Below are positions 11,931 through 24,063 of a stretch of DNA of 64,000 bases, in pieces. The notes beneath the pieces are model-generated. The model had not been told where the DNA came from. It made no database searches and was given only the letters and a program-made list of their open reading frames with translations. Location: the NCBI GenBank assembly GCA_037176725.1, contig JAZBRS010000029.1, positions 45,332,001 through 45,396,000 on the forward strand, read 5' to 3'. Every line of letters starts with the position of its first letter. Position 1 is the stretch's first letter. The translations under genes were made by a program, and so were the position numbers. Origin of the DNA: Posidonia oceanica (lineage: Eukaryota > Streptophyta > Magnoliopsida > Alismatales > Posidoniaceae).

Positions 11931-14900
11931 TTTTTCTATTCTTATTTATTTTTATTTCCTTCTTCTTTCCCTTCTTCTTTTCCCTTTCTTCCTTTCTTCC
12001 TTTCTTTCTATTTTTTCTTTCTTTCTTCCTAGGCCCAGTCCAGCCCGTTCCACCCTTCCTCTTCCCCTCCTTTCTTTTTTCTTTTTTTCGTGCACAGCCC
12101 GGCCCACGCCATCCTCCTCCTTCCCTCCTCCTTCTTCTTCTTCTTCTTCTTCCTCAGTCCTTCTTCCCGTGCCACCAGCCTCCCTCCATCCCCTTTGAAA
12201 TTCAATTCCTCCTTCCCTCTCAATCACATCGAAACCCAGCTCACCTCCTTCCTCTCTTGCATCTCAGCAGGACTTCCAGGGCAATTAATGCTTGTCGCCT
12301 CTAGTCGTTCGTCGCTGCTGCAGTTGCTGCTCCCGCCAGTGGAGATTTGAATCCCCATGCCTCACTCGATCCAGCCCTGATAAAAACCTCAGCTCCACTC
12401 CTCCTTGATCGCCTTTTTCATCTTCCAGAGAGAGTGAGAGAGTCCAGAGCATCCAGCACCCATTCTTCTCCTTCTTCCCCATTGAAATCTAGCCCTCTTC
12501 TTCTTCTTCCTTTTCACCCAAACCAGAGCACCCAACTCCCTTAAAACCACCTCCAATTTCCTCCCCAAATCCACCCAGACCACCACCATTATAGCCACCC
12601 ATTCAGCACCCAAATCCACTCTGCATCCACCTCTCAATTCACCCAAATCCAAGCCAGAACCCATCACCCCCTTCCTCAAGAATTCCCTACTCCTTAGTCC
12701 TCGAAATCCTTCCAAACTCCGTCCAGAAACTCACCTGAACTCCACCTTCCAGACCCACCAAGCCATTAGCCTTCACTCACCTCACAGGCCAAGACCCCCA
12801 CAACAAACACCTGCGGCCAACTTCACCAGAAATTCACCCGACGACCTATCTTCTTCTCCAGGCCACCATCAACCCTCCTGAGCATCCCCACACGCTCACC
12901 AAGCAACCAGCAAGTCGCCGATGCCCTCCAACTGATCCCAAGAGCAGAGGACAGCCACCTCCACCTCCTGCTGTCTTCTGTGTACCTACAGAAGCAAAAT
13001 CCCTCTCCGGGCCGTGAAGCTTCGCTCCAGACATCTAGAGAGCACCGGAGTACTCCACTGATCCGTTCCCACCGCTCCCAAGCCGACGACGACGTCTGCA
13101 ACCTCCGGACGACCTCCGCCGGCAAGCACTGAAGCCACCTGCATCGGGGGGCATTCCGGCCAGCAAAAAAGGTGCCACTCTCTCCCTATAGTCTAATTTT
13201 CTTCTCCTTCAGCTTTTCCACCCCTCAGATAGGGGTTTCCTCCCTTCTTTTGTCGGGTCAGCACCGCCACTGACCCGTCTTCTCCGGTGAGCTCAACTCT
13301 CGCCTCGCCGCTCTAGCTAATAGAACACTGCTTTGATCTTCGTCTGAGGACCGCACGGCCTCCAGGAGCTCGACCATGCTTCCAGATCGGTCCCTCGTCG
13401 CCGTTTTCGTCCGGGCTGTCTCCGAGCAGGTCTGCAGACCTCCGACGCCGCCTCTGGTCATCTCCAGACCACATCGCAGCTCGCTGATGCCTCCCAGATC
13501 TCCGCCTGTCTCCGGAGAAGGTCGCCCACCATCCCTCGCCTCACCAGCATCCCTCTGCCTCCCTCGACGGCCGCTGGTAGCAACTGCTACAGTGGTCGTC
13601 GTTCTGCAAAAACACTGTTCCTTTATTTTCTCTTTGTTAGCTAATTTTGCCATAAATTGCATTTTCAGCTTCTATTTTTAGTTTATTGCTTTCTGGTCCT
13701 GCCTTCGTTTAACATTCATTTAATTCTGAATTTAAATCTTATTAAATTGCATGAAAAACTTAAAAAACTAATTAATTGCATGTTAGTCCTTCTGCTGTGT
13801 TTTCTTTTTAAGTTTATTTTAGTTCAGGCCCTGTAGTTTCTTATTTTTGCACTTTAGTCCTTTAGTTAATAATCTGATTTAATATTCCAATTTTACCTTA
13901 GTAAATTGCATTTTTTATCCTGTACCTCTTGCTATTTGCATTTTAGTCCTCTGATCGGTTAATTAATGCATTTATTTTTCATCTTTTCTTATTGCAATGC
14001 ATTATTTCCCCCATGCATTTTAATTTTTGCATATAGGTCCTCCATATTCATGCACAGCATCTATTTTTGCATTTTTTTCCTTATAAAATTACATTTTAGA
14101 CCCTGCATATTTAAAAATTGCACATAGGTCCACTGTTAATGTACAGACCATTCAAAAATCACATTTTTCCTTACAAAAATTGCATTTTAGACCCTGCATA
14201 TTTCAAAATTACACATAGGTCCTTTACATGTTTATAAAACTCATTTAAATGCATATTTTTGCTTATAAAATTGCATTTTAGACCCTACATATTTAAAAAT
14301 TGCACATAGGTCCTCTGTTTGCATTCACAGACCATTTAAGACCACATTTTTTCTTATAAAATTGCATTTCAACCCCTACACATTTCAAAATTGCATGGTA
14401 ATCCTCCACATGATTTCAAAACTTATTCTAATGCATGTTTACCTTATAAAATTGCATTTTAAACCCTGCATTTTGCAAAATTGCACTCAGACCCTCCAGT
14501 TTTCAAAAATCTTGCATATAAGCCCCTAATTTTTCAAAATCTTTGCATTTAGGTCCCACTTTTTCAAAATTTGCACATAAGCACCCAAGTTTTCTGAAAA
14601 GTCATTCTTAGATCCTTTTCTTGCATTCCTGCATGCATTGCACTCATGCATCTTTGCATTTGGCATTCTTGCACACACTTAAGCACACTTAGCTCCCATT
14701 TACATGAGAGGACCTGTTTTGCACATCCCTGGGACCTCCTGTACACCTAGATCCATTCTTCTCCCCTATTCTGGCCCCTCTGCCTTGAAGCTGGGATATC
14801 TTTCGATCTGGCCGCTGGATCTTCTCAACCAAGCTACCTGGACGACCCCGGCGGAGTGCTCTTCCACATGGACTAAGCATTTCTCAGATCAGGCTTCCGA

Positions 14901-15359
14901 TTCCCAAGATAAGTCTTTTTGAACCCCTGCACAGCATTCATTTGCACCCCATTTGCATTGCAAGCATTGTTTTTGCTTTCTGATTTCTCGAGCATGTAGA
15001 TTAGGACTCTCTCTTCCTGTCTATCAACTTTATCCCCCATTTCGCGTACTCTTGGCATTTTTGTGTTGTGTTTCCCCTGGATTCACCACTAATTGCGACT
15101 TTCCTCCCCCTTTTCCACGATCCGATCGCATCGCGAGCTTTTGGCAGCGTGCGAGACACATCGTGGGACACTTTGGTGGGAAATGGTCACAGAACAGTGG
15201 TAATCCCTCCACTTGCTTCTCTTCCCCTTTGTAGGTCTTCACACCTACTTTGCGCGGTCCTTAAACAGCATTTGTTCTCACACTTACGTTGTTTGCCTCC
15301 CCTTTGCTTCTCCTACTCTTCCTCTTTGCATCTGCATCCGCATGGCTTTATCGATGTTT

Positions 15360-15610
15360 TATTTTGCCTACTTTCGCACCGTTTTGCGTGCCCACTCTGT
15401 CTTTGGCACCATTTTGCATGTCCGCTTTCTTTTTGGTACCGTTTTGCGTACCCACTTTGCTTTTGGCACTGTTTCGCGTGCCGTTCTTGTTTTCTTGCAC
15501 CATTTCGCATGCCGTTTCTATTTTCTACACTGTTTTGCGTGCCAATCCTTTTTTCTTGCACCGTTTCGTGTGCCACTTCTGTTTCTCACGCTGTTTTGCA
15601 TGTTTTATGC
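15360..15610 (+). repeat. 30-bp tandem repeats in LTR C
   Basis: About eight units of the type GGCACCGTTTTGCGTGCCCG plus a CTTTGCTTTT spacer. This is the same array as F 59935-60380 and E 39080-39430. Overlapping ORFs are repeat products. Confidence 0.8.
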
Positions 15611-16311
15611 TGTTTTCTCTTGCATGTCGCCTGCATTGCTTGGTTTTACCGCCGTTTTGCTTTTTCGCTTGCATTTGCATATAGGGTAGTGATGCTTATT
15701 ACCTGGAGTTCTCACGAGCCAGGGTTTGCCTGGTTCAGAATATAGACAGCGTTGCTAAGCACTTAGACTGCACGTTTACATTCCTGCATTGCATCCCACC
15801 ACTTAGAGCACACCTTTGAGCACTCATTCAGGCATTCATTGGCACTTAGGCACTCAAACCTGCATTTCCCTGCGTATGCGAGTGTAAGCCTAGAAAGACC
15901 GATTCTCGGGCGTGTCGGGGGTGCCTAATACCTTCCCCGCACGTAATAGGAGTCCTTGCCTAGTCTTTTGGCCCGTAATGACCATATTGCCCTTATCCTA
16001 GGCATGAGTCATCTCATTTGCATTCATTTGCATTTGTTTTCCTTTGCACTGCTTTGCATTGCATCCTTTGCTTGGTTTTGCGTGTTAATTCGCGCATTTC
16101 CCTTAGTTTTCCTTGTCTCCCGATAATAGACACGGTGGCGACTCTGAATTGTCTTATCTTCTTCTTTTCTTATCTTTTCTCCTTTGTTTTAAGTGTTTTT
16201 GAGTTGAGCCCTCCTCCTCGGACATAGCCGCTTATAGTGAGCCTGACTCCGATCGGTGCACGCGAGCTTTTGGTAGTGTGCATGGACGATCTGAACACCG
16301 GGATTACTACA

Positions 16312-17057
16312 ATAGGTGATAGGTTTCGGACCCACCGACTGCAAAAGGATAACTGATAAGTTTCAGACTTATCGAGCGCAAAGGGTTGGAATGTGATAAA
16401 TTTTAGACTTATCGACCGCAAAGGGTTGAGATGTGATAAGTATCGGACTTATCGACCGTAAAGGATATAGGGGCACCAAAACTCGAAGGCGGGGCACAAA
16501 ACGTATGGACCCGCTACAATTAGGCATGTCAGCTTGAATGAAGCTGAAGATCTGATACCATGGGGTAGCAGAAAAGGTGCCCCTGGTATTAGAGATGATA
16601 GCAGGGGACAGCCAAAGTGCCCTTGGCATCGAAAAGCGATAGACAAAGCTGACACGCTTGTCAAACGGGTAGTCAGGGCTACCAGCTCGGCGAGATCCGG
16701 CCGGGAGCGCTCGGCGGCTTTACTCGTTTTGACGGTGTTGGTCTGCAGAGATTCTGGCATCCAAGCAGAACACAGGGTTTTCTTGTAGTTTCCCTTGGCA
16801 CTGAGCATGTTGGTAGTTGCTTCTGAGCTTGCAAGCTGTTAGGATCTAATAGTGCCCTCCTCATGGTTCTGAGGGGCATGGCGTGCGAAGCTGAAGTAGC
16901 ACACTGGAGATATGATTGTACGACCATGCATGCATATTGTTATGGAAAACAAAACCAAACACGCAGGCACATGGCACAAAACATCCTTGCATTTAATCAA
17001 AGTCTTGATTACATGCCTATAGCAGGCTGAACAAAATACAGCAAGACTCAAAATGGG
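16312..17057 (-). other. Element B 3' region, continued beyond solo LTR C
   Basis: After the right ATAGG copy (16312-16316) the minus-strand B sequence continues. It holds three further hairpins of the array, GATAAGT...ACTTATC type (16340-16462), a degraded version of the CCCCTGGTAT / ATACCAGGGG palindrome (about 16550-16615), and unique non-coding sequence up to the end of the accessory ORF. TTTCGGACCCACC at 16321 also occurs at 9367 in the same orientation, so the motif is repeated within B's 3' region. Confidence 0.75.
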
Positions 17058-17514
17058 ATGTGCAGATGCACAAACGCCCTAGCTGGTGCCTTCTTCGACC
17101 TCCTGGTGTCAGGAAACAAGGGTGCACCAAGTGAGATTTCGCTGATGGGCCAGAGCCCCTATACTTCAGTCCGGTACTCAGGGGTACATCCTGTGCCCTT
17201 CACAGCTACAATGTTTGTTCACCGTACCCCATGGCGCATGAGGTCGGCTAACTCTATTGTGGCAGCGACTGTGCTGAAAGGATAGGGCTGGAGCAGCTTC
17301 AGTGCTGTGCTGTCGACAAAAGCTCCTTGCTGGAAACCAAACTGCCGCATGACCCGGATGGGGTGATACTCCACGCCTTTGGTGAACCCCAGCAGCACAA
17401 CCAGTCACATGTTGCGAGTGCCGAAGAAAACAGTGAACGGCTCTGCTACAAATGGGATGATACACCAGGTCACTGTATCATCTGTCAGCCTTTCCAGCCT
17501 TTCATACTCCTCAC
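17058..17514 (-). pseudogene. Element B accessory ORF, C-terminal fragment
   Basis: Translated on the minus strand from 17514, it follows the C-terminal part of the accessory ORF of E (52278-52712). Shared segments include EEYERL, LTDDTVTW, VAEPFTVFF, GVEYHPIRVM, FGFQQGAFVDST and GCTPEY. In-frame stops interrupt it at several places, for example after GTRNM and after RHGVR. Its 5' part is cut off at 17514 by the LTR of element D. That two diverged elements, on opposite strands, keep the same reading frame here shows that the accessory ORF belongs to the family and is not a chance ORF. Confidence 0.85.
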
Positions 17515-20500
17515 TGTAGACATCCCATTTTGGCTTGCCAATTTGGTGGTTCTCTTCGAAACCCATTTTTGACCTCCAAAACCCTAGATAAACTCTAGGT
17601 TTGCACTCCCAAAAACCCTAGAAAAACTCTAGGTAAATCCCTCCTAAAATCCTAGAAAATTCTAGGTTAGCATCCTAGGTCAGTAATTAAACCCTAGGTT
17701 AGCACAAGATACTCCCATGCAAGTCCAAACCCAAGCCATTATCCTTTTCTCTCTCTTCATTATCCTTTTCTCTCTCCTCATTATCATCCCTCTCTTTTCA
17801 CTTCTTTTCTTGCTCCCTGGTGGACCCAGCCTAGTCTGGCTCATCCTCACTTCTTCCCCTTCCTTCCTGCTATTTTATTTCTATTTTTATTTTATTTTAT
17901 CCCATTTTATTTGATTTTAACTTCCTCTTCCCTTCTCTTCCCACCTTTCTTCTTTCTTTCTTTCTTTCCTATCTTCCCATTCCTTTTTTCTCCCCTTTTA
18001 TTCCTCACCCAACAGCAAAGCCCGTTTCCTCACTTCCTCCCCTTTCTGTCTTCTATTTTATTCTTATTTTTATTTTATTTTATTTTATCCCATCTTATTA
18101 GATCTTTAATTCTCTTTTTTCTTTCTCTCTTTCTTTCTCTCTTTCTTTCTTTCTTTTTTTTTTGCTCTTCTTTTAGCCCAGCCTGCCAGGCCCTTCCATT
18201 TCCTTTTTCCTTTTTCTCCACCTGGGCCCGGCCCACCTCTTACCTGCCCCTCCTCTTTCCTTCTTGCTTTTTTTCTTTCTTTCTTTTCTCCCGCGCAGCC
18301 TGGCCCGCGATCCTTCTTCCTTCTCCTGCAGCATTCTCCTCTGCACTCACACCCTTCCTCTTGCAGCGCCCCCGACCCAGAACAACTCCTCTTATTTCTC
18401 GGCCTAGCCTTCATGCCTACGGCCAGCCCACGACCCAAGCCCTCACCGCCTCCTCCTCCTTCCCGCGCTGTTCCAGAATTTTGGTCAACACACTTCCTCT
18501 GCACTCACGAGCACTCACAGCCCAGCCTTGCCGCCGCACACTCCTCCTCTTGCCTCCACTCCACCTTGCGACGATGGCAGCCTCATAGAGCCACCTACCC
18601 GCCGGCCTCTCCCGGTCATTGCCAAGACCTGCCAGCCCTCTGCATTGCCAGTAGATCCCTACCAATTGCCCAGCAACCCATGCCCCTTACCAGCCTCAAT
18701 CGAGTGCTCTCCTCCAAACAAAACCACTCCGTATTCTTCCTCCAGCATTCACCACACCTGTGCAAGCAAGAAACCAGAGAGAGCAAGCCTGTGCAAGAGA
18801 GAAATCCAAGCTTTCAGCCATTAGCTTCCACCTGCAACTCCCAAGCTTTCCCACACCTCCACAGCATCCAGAATCCATCCAAACTCCTCCAATCCACTCA
18901 CCATACTCCCACCTTCTTCACCCAACCCCCTGATCACTCCCACACGCCCCACAACCCATTTCCCCCACCACAAACACCTTCACACCACCTCTGTCCAGAA
19001 GCAATCCAAAACTCCACCTCACTCCACAGCACCCAGAACCCCAATCCAACCCCTCCATTGCACTCACCACGCCTCCAGCAACCCAAACCATCATCCTGAG
19101 CATCCCGAAGAGCCACCAGCACAGATCAAGCTGAAATCCGCAGTAGCTCCACCCAAAAATCCCATTCTAAGCTCCGAGCACCGCAGCTCACCGCTGAGCG
19201 TTCCAGAAGCTTCCTCGTAGTACCTGGAGTGGAATCCGATCGCCGCACGATGCTTCTACTCTACCCAACTCCGCAGCAACCTCCGCCAACGACAGCAACC
19301 CAACCTGACGTCGTTGGGACTCTCCGGCTCGCTTCGAAGGTAACAACACTCCCACCCTAACTCCATGCATGTCTACACTGCTTACTAGCCACTTAGGCTT
19401 AGGATTAGAGGCCTAGAGACCTAGGTTCCCTTCGCCGCCTTCGTCGTCTTCTCCGGCGACGGCTTGCCTCTAGAAGCTGCGTCTCGTCGCAATGTAGCAG
19501 CTCCGGTCCTCTGGATCAGCCCGCAACCTTCTCCAGACGTCCAGCATCTCGTTCGGGCCTCGCCGAGCCCCCTGCGCCGCCTCCCACGCCTCCCCGGCTC
19601 GCACCTCCTCTAGTCTGCCTGGTTTGACATCGGTGGCACGTCTCGGGCAATGCCGCGCCTGGGTGAGGCTCCCGTCACCTCCAGGACCCTCCTCCCTTGC
19701 TTCCAGGCCCCTCTCCCGGGCCGTGGAATCTTTGGATCGCCGCAGCGACCTCACGCCGGCCTTCCTGCCCTTCCGGAGCTGGTCTCGCCGCTATGCGAGG
19801 CCACATGGCCTTCGAGTGCAGTCGGGGACCTCCCTCCAGTCTCTCCTCCTCTCCTCTTTCTCTCTGCAACGTCAGAGCTCTGTTCCAGCATCGGTCGTGG
19901 CCTCTGTCAGCTTTCTTCTCCGGCTCCAGTAGTGTTTGACTTTCCTCCAGCGAGTCAGCAGCGCCGTCACAGTGCCTACAACCACCCTCTCTCTGCCTGC
20001 ACAGCTTCGCCGGACCTTCCTCTGGCTTCCCCCACCATCGCCGAAGGCAGCCCGTGCCTCTAACAGCTTGCAGCTCTCCTCCAGCTCGCGGCCAGTTCGC
20101 GCGGGAAGAAGAACTATTCATTTATTTTTCAGCTTTTTAAAAATCTGTATAGTTTGATGCATGCATTACTGAAAAGTGTTTAGATTTTTATTATTTGCAT
20201 GCAGGTCCTTCATATAGTTTTTTTAATGCATCTGTATGTTTAGTTTAATGCATGCATTTCACTTTAGCCTCAAAGTTCTTTAAATTGCATTTCAGTCCTG
20301 CATTTGGTTTGAAAATCATTTAATCTGCATTTAAATCTTCTGTTTTGTCAAAATTGCAAGCGAGTCCATCTGCAGTTCATGCATTTCATTTAAATGTGAA
20401 TTTTACCATATTGCATTGCATCTATTATTCTGCATTATATTTTATTTGCACATAGGTCCTCTACCTGTTTAAGATTGCATTTAATTTGCATTTTTACCAT

Positions 20501-22829
20501 ATTACATTGTATTTAAAATCATGCATTTTATTCTATTTGCACATGAGTCCTCTGCATGTTATCAGAATCATTTAAATTGCATATTTGCCATATTGCATTG
20601 CATTTTTTATCCTTTATTTTGTTATTATTGCATTTTAGTCCAGAGCATGTATTAACATCATTTAAAGGTCATGTTTACCTTATTGCATTGCATTAAAAAA
20701 TCTGAAAAATACTTTAATTGCATCTAGGTCCTGTCAATTGCAAATCATGCATTTAATCTGCTATTTTATCATATAGCATTGCATAAAAAACCCTAAAAAT
20801 GTTCTATTTGCATATAAGTCCTCTGTTGGTTTGCATTTTCATTTAATCAGCATTTAAACTATATTGCATTGCTAAAAAACCCAAAAAATATGTTTATTTG
20901 CATATCAGTCCATCTACATGGTTTAAAAATCATTTAAATGCATTTAAAAACCATATTGCATTGCATTAAACATCTGCATGTTTGCAAAATTGCATTTAGG
21001 TCCATCTGTTGTGAAGCAGTAGTCTTTTTGAACTTGTTTGCATTGCATAAAACCCCTGCAACTTATTTTATTTGCACATAGGTCCAAGCACAGCATGCAT
21101 GTCTTCTGTTTTTTGCATTTTTTCATTTCAGTTGCATTCAGAGCTTTTTACTAATTGCACTTAAGTCCTTGCATCAATTGATTTCATTTAAATGGCATTT
21201 TTAAACTATATTGCATTGCATTAAAGCCCACTGTTCTTCTGAAATTGCATGTCAGTCCTTGCTTTTGATTTTTGCATACTTGTTTGCTTTCCATGCATTG
21301 CACTTAAGTCCCATACATTTTAAAAATTGCATTTAGGTCCTTTCTTGCATTTTTGCATGCATATCTTGCTGTTAGCATTGCATTCAGCCCATGCATCATT
21401 GCATTAACATTCTTGCATGCAATAGCTTAGCTTTGCACACCCCTAGTAGCATTGCACATGGTCCCATGCTTCCATTTGGGCATTGCTAGGCTTTTAGCAT
21501 GTAAGCCACCCACGCATTGTACACATTTAGGGGCTAATTGCACTTAGACCCCTGCTTATCCCATCTGAAGCACTGTATAGCATTCATTGCACTTGCATTT
21601 GCATCGTTTTGCATGCATGCATCTGTTTTGCATTGCATTTGCATTGTTTTGTGTGCCTGCCTTGTCTTCTCTTGCATTTGCATCGTTTTGCGTGTCGCTT
21701 TGTTTTATTTGCATATTACTTGCATTTTTTCATCGTTTTGCGTGCCCGCCTTGTTTTCTCTTGCATTCTGCATCGTTTTGCGTGCCGCTTTGTTTTATTT
21801 GCATATCGCTTGCATTTTTGCATCGTTTTGCGTGCCTGCCTTGTTTTCTCTTGCATTCTGCATCATTTTGTGTGCTGCTTTGTTTTATTTGCATATTGCC
21901 TACATTTTTGCACCATTTTGCGTGCCTGCCTTTTTTTCTCTTGCATTCTACATCGTTTTGCATGCCGCTTTGTTTTATTTGCATATCGACTGCATTTTCG
22001 CATCGTTTTGCGTGCCTGCCTTGTTTTTCTTTGCGTTTTGCCTCCTTTTGCGTGCCTGCATCCATTCTTGCTTGCATTTGCCCTGTTTTATGCACTCGCT
22101 TGCATTTTCTCTTACATTGCACCGTTTTCCGCACCCGTCTTGGTTTTCCCTTGCGTGTCACTTGCATTGCATTGCTTTCGCCGTAGTTTTGTTTTATCGC
22201 CTGCATTTGCATTAGGGCAATTATGCTTACTGCCTAGGAGTTCTCACGGACCAGGGTTGACCCAGTTCGGAACACTAGCAACATTGTTGAGCACATAACT
22301 TGCACGTTTAATTCCCTGCACACATCTTAGCACTTAGAGCACGCATTAGAGCATGCATTCCGGCATTCATTGCATTTAGGCATTAGGCAAGCATTTCCCT
22401 GCATTTGCGAGCGAGATTGCCTTAGAAAGACCAATTCCCAGACGTATCAGGGTGCCTAACACCTTCCCCGTGCGTAACAGGAGTCCTTGCCCTTTCTCTT
22501 GGCCTGCAATGACCATTCCTTCATCCTAGGCATGAGTCACAGCATAGCATAGCATTGCATCGCATTGCATTGCATTGCATCTCTTTGCACCCTCTTTGCA
22601 TCCGATTTTGCATGTCTTTTCATGCATTACCCTCGGTTTTCCTTGTCTCCCAATCTAATGGACATGGTGGCATCTCTGATTTGTTTTATCACTTCTTTTT
22701 CTTCTTTTGGCCAACATTTCTGAGTCTAGTTTTCTTCCTCGGATTCAGCTGCATATAGTGACCCTAATGTCGATCAGTGCGCGAGAGCTTTGGCATCGTA
22801 CATGGATTTGATATTTCAAGATTACTACA
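17515..22829 (+). repeat. 5' LTR of element D
   Basis: 5315 bp, TGTAGACATCCC ... GATTACTACA. After a short CCTAGAAAAACTCTAGG-rich start (17570-17720) it goes directly to pyrimidine-rich sequence (17740-18290), so the A-rich module is absent. A GC-rich block (18280-20110), a long T-rich part with degenerate GCATTTAGGTCC units (20150-21500), a 90-bp repeat array (21660-22020) and the conserved blocks (22210-22310 and 22420-22490) follow. Its internal PBS-like site is altered, reading TGGCATCTC at 22668. Confidence 0.85.
21655..22025 (+). repeat. Higher-order 90-bp tandem repeat in LTR D
   Basis: About four units of 90 bp, each built from three related 30-bp subunits around TCGTTTTGCGTGCC. Other LTRs have only the 30-bp level. 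ORFs of 160-229 codons on both strands are products of the 90-bp period, which is divisible by three. Confidence 0.8.
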
Positions 22830-22830
22830 G

Positions 22831-22848
22831 TGGCGACTCTATTGGGGA
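22831..22848 (+). other. Primer-binding site, element D
   Basis: TGGCGACTCTATTGGGGA stands one base (G) after the LTR end. It matches the E and F sites except in the middle. Ogre-type elements are known to use tRNA-Arg. Confidence 0.8.
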
Positions 22849-24063
22849 GCTTGTACTCTGGCTTTTGCTTGGCTTTCTCGCTGCTTGCATTTTGCTCCTT
22901 TGCCTGCCTTTTGCCTTTGCATGCATTGTCTGTTTGCCTACTTTGCTTGTTTACTTGCTTTATTACCTGCTTTGTTCCTTTACATGCTTTATTACATGCT
23001 TACCTGCATTTACTTGTTTTATTTACTCGCTTTTTTTCCTTGCTTTATTTCAGAGCATTATGCATGTCTAAATACTTGCTTGGCACACCATGCATGCCTT
23101 TTGAATGATGAATGCTTTATTTTACACCAATGCAATGCCACTGCACTTGCACATATTATGCACACTTGCCTTTTGCTATGACAAGTGTTTTTCCTTCACT
23201 ATCATGCTCACAGCACTAGCACATACCATGCGCATGCCTTTTGCAATGATTTGTGTTGCTTGTCTGCCATGTCTGAGTGATTTTCTTCCCCTTTTGCACT
23301 TAGCCTAAGGACTATTAGAGACTGATTGGTCCCCCATGGCTAACTAAAAATGGCAAGTAAAAAGAATCCCTAGGAGCAACTAGAGACTGCAACACACCTG
23401 CACCCCCCCTCTTTGAGTTAATAAAATGCGCAAGATAAAACACGAAGCATTTGCATAAAGCATCATATAAGGCATGCATTCTTCTCATCTGAGTCCTCCT
23501 ATAGTCTGAGAAGGATAGTCCCAGTCTCTTGCCCCCAACGCTTTGGCGTGGTGTGAGTAGATCGGTCTGTCCCCCTTGTCAGGGGGTCACGTCGGTGTTA
23601 GTAGAGGGTACCACCCATGCTTCTGGCAGGGTTGAGGCTCCCAAAGCACCACCACGTTATTCCTGAGCTCTGGCTAGGCTTGAGACGTGGGACCTACTTT
23701 TTCTAGCTTGAGTCGGCGACCCGTACACCCATGAGCATCCGAAGTAGACTACCTACTAGGACACCCTAGATTGGTGAGGGAGAGCATGCTAGAAAGCATA
23801 CATTCGCATTCATAACATACATCAAAGCATTTGCATTTTACTTTCGGGTTCTAACCCTTGTTTTTGCTTGCCTTTTGTGTAGAGGTCAGTGAGTGAGTTC
23901 CTTAGCTAGAGCTCGGGTTCTTTCTCTTGCTAACGCCCCTGTCGCGACACTTGCTTCCATCCATCCTTTTCCGAGCTACTTCGTCTTCGCGATAATAGCT
24001 CCTCCTAGGATTCATCCTCTTGCCCCCTGTCGTTGCCCTATGATCACCCATTCTCGGTCAGCG
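22849..24063 (+). other. Leader of element D
   Basis: Non-coding. It contains the T-rich CTTTATTACCTGCTTTG segment, the AATGGCAAGTAAAAAGAA motif (about 23350), GAGTTAATAAAATGCG (23416), and the conserved G/C-rich block with CCCCCTTGTCAGGGGG (23500-23760). It then holds a branch-point-like TTCTAAC, a pyrimidine tract and TGTAG ending at 23882. The short ORFs are not conserved in E or F. Confidence 0.75.
23849..23882 (+). other. Candidate 3' splice site in leader of D
   Basis: TTCTAACCC (branch-point-like), a T-rich tract and GTGTAG, followed by AGGTCAGTGAGTGAGTTCC. The equivalent place in E (41212-41241), F (62164-62199) and B (near 2900, minus) keeps CTAAT/CTAAC/TTAAC plus TAG or CAG, although the bases between differ. 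The matching 5' splice site is not identified. Confidence 0.5.

Larger units (their letters stand above)
10455..16311 (+). mobile_element. Solo LTR C, complete, 5857 bp
   Basis: It starts TGTTGACACTCC and ends ATTACTACA, so it has TG...CA termini, with ATAGG on both sides. No internal region follows: the base after the right duplication continues the minus-strand 3' region of element B that was left at 10449. It is therefore a solo LTR, formed by recombination between two LTRs of an inserted element. Modules in order: CCTAGAAAACC-rich start (10455-10860); pyrimidine-rich part (10860-11140); A-rich module (11150-11930); CT-rich part (11930-12270); GC-rich block (12270-13600); T-rich part with degenerate GCATTTTAGACCCTGCAT/GCACATAGGTCC units (13690-14600); an embedded older LTR end (about 15050-15215); 30-bp repeats (15360-15610); conserved blocks at 15680-15775 and 15887-15956; and a PBS-like TGGCGACTC at 16136. 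Confidence 0.93.

Noticed and set aside
21538..22298. Long ORFs rich in Cys, Phe, Leu and Ala, also at 15068-15745, 38774-39593 and 59906-60478
   Set aside because: They follow the 30-bp or 90-bp LTR repeats in several frames on both strands and do not keep one frame between copies.
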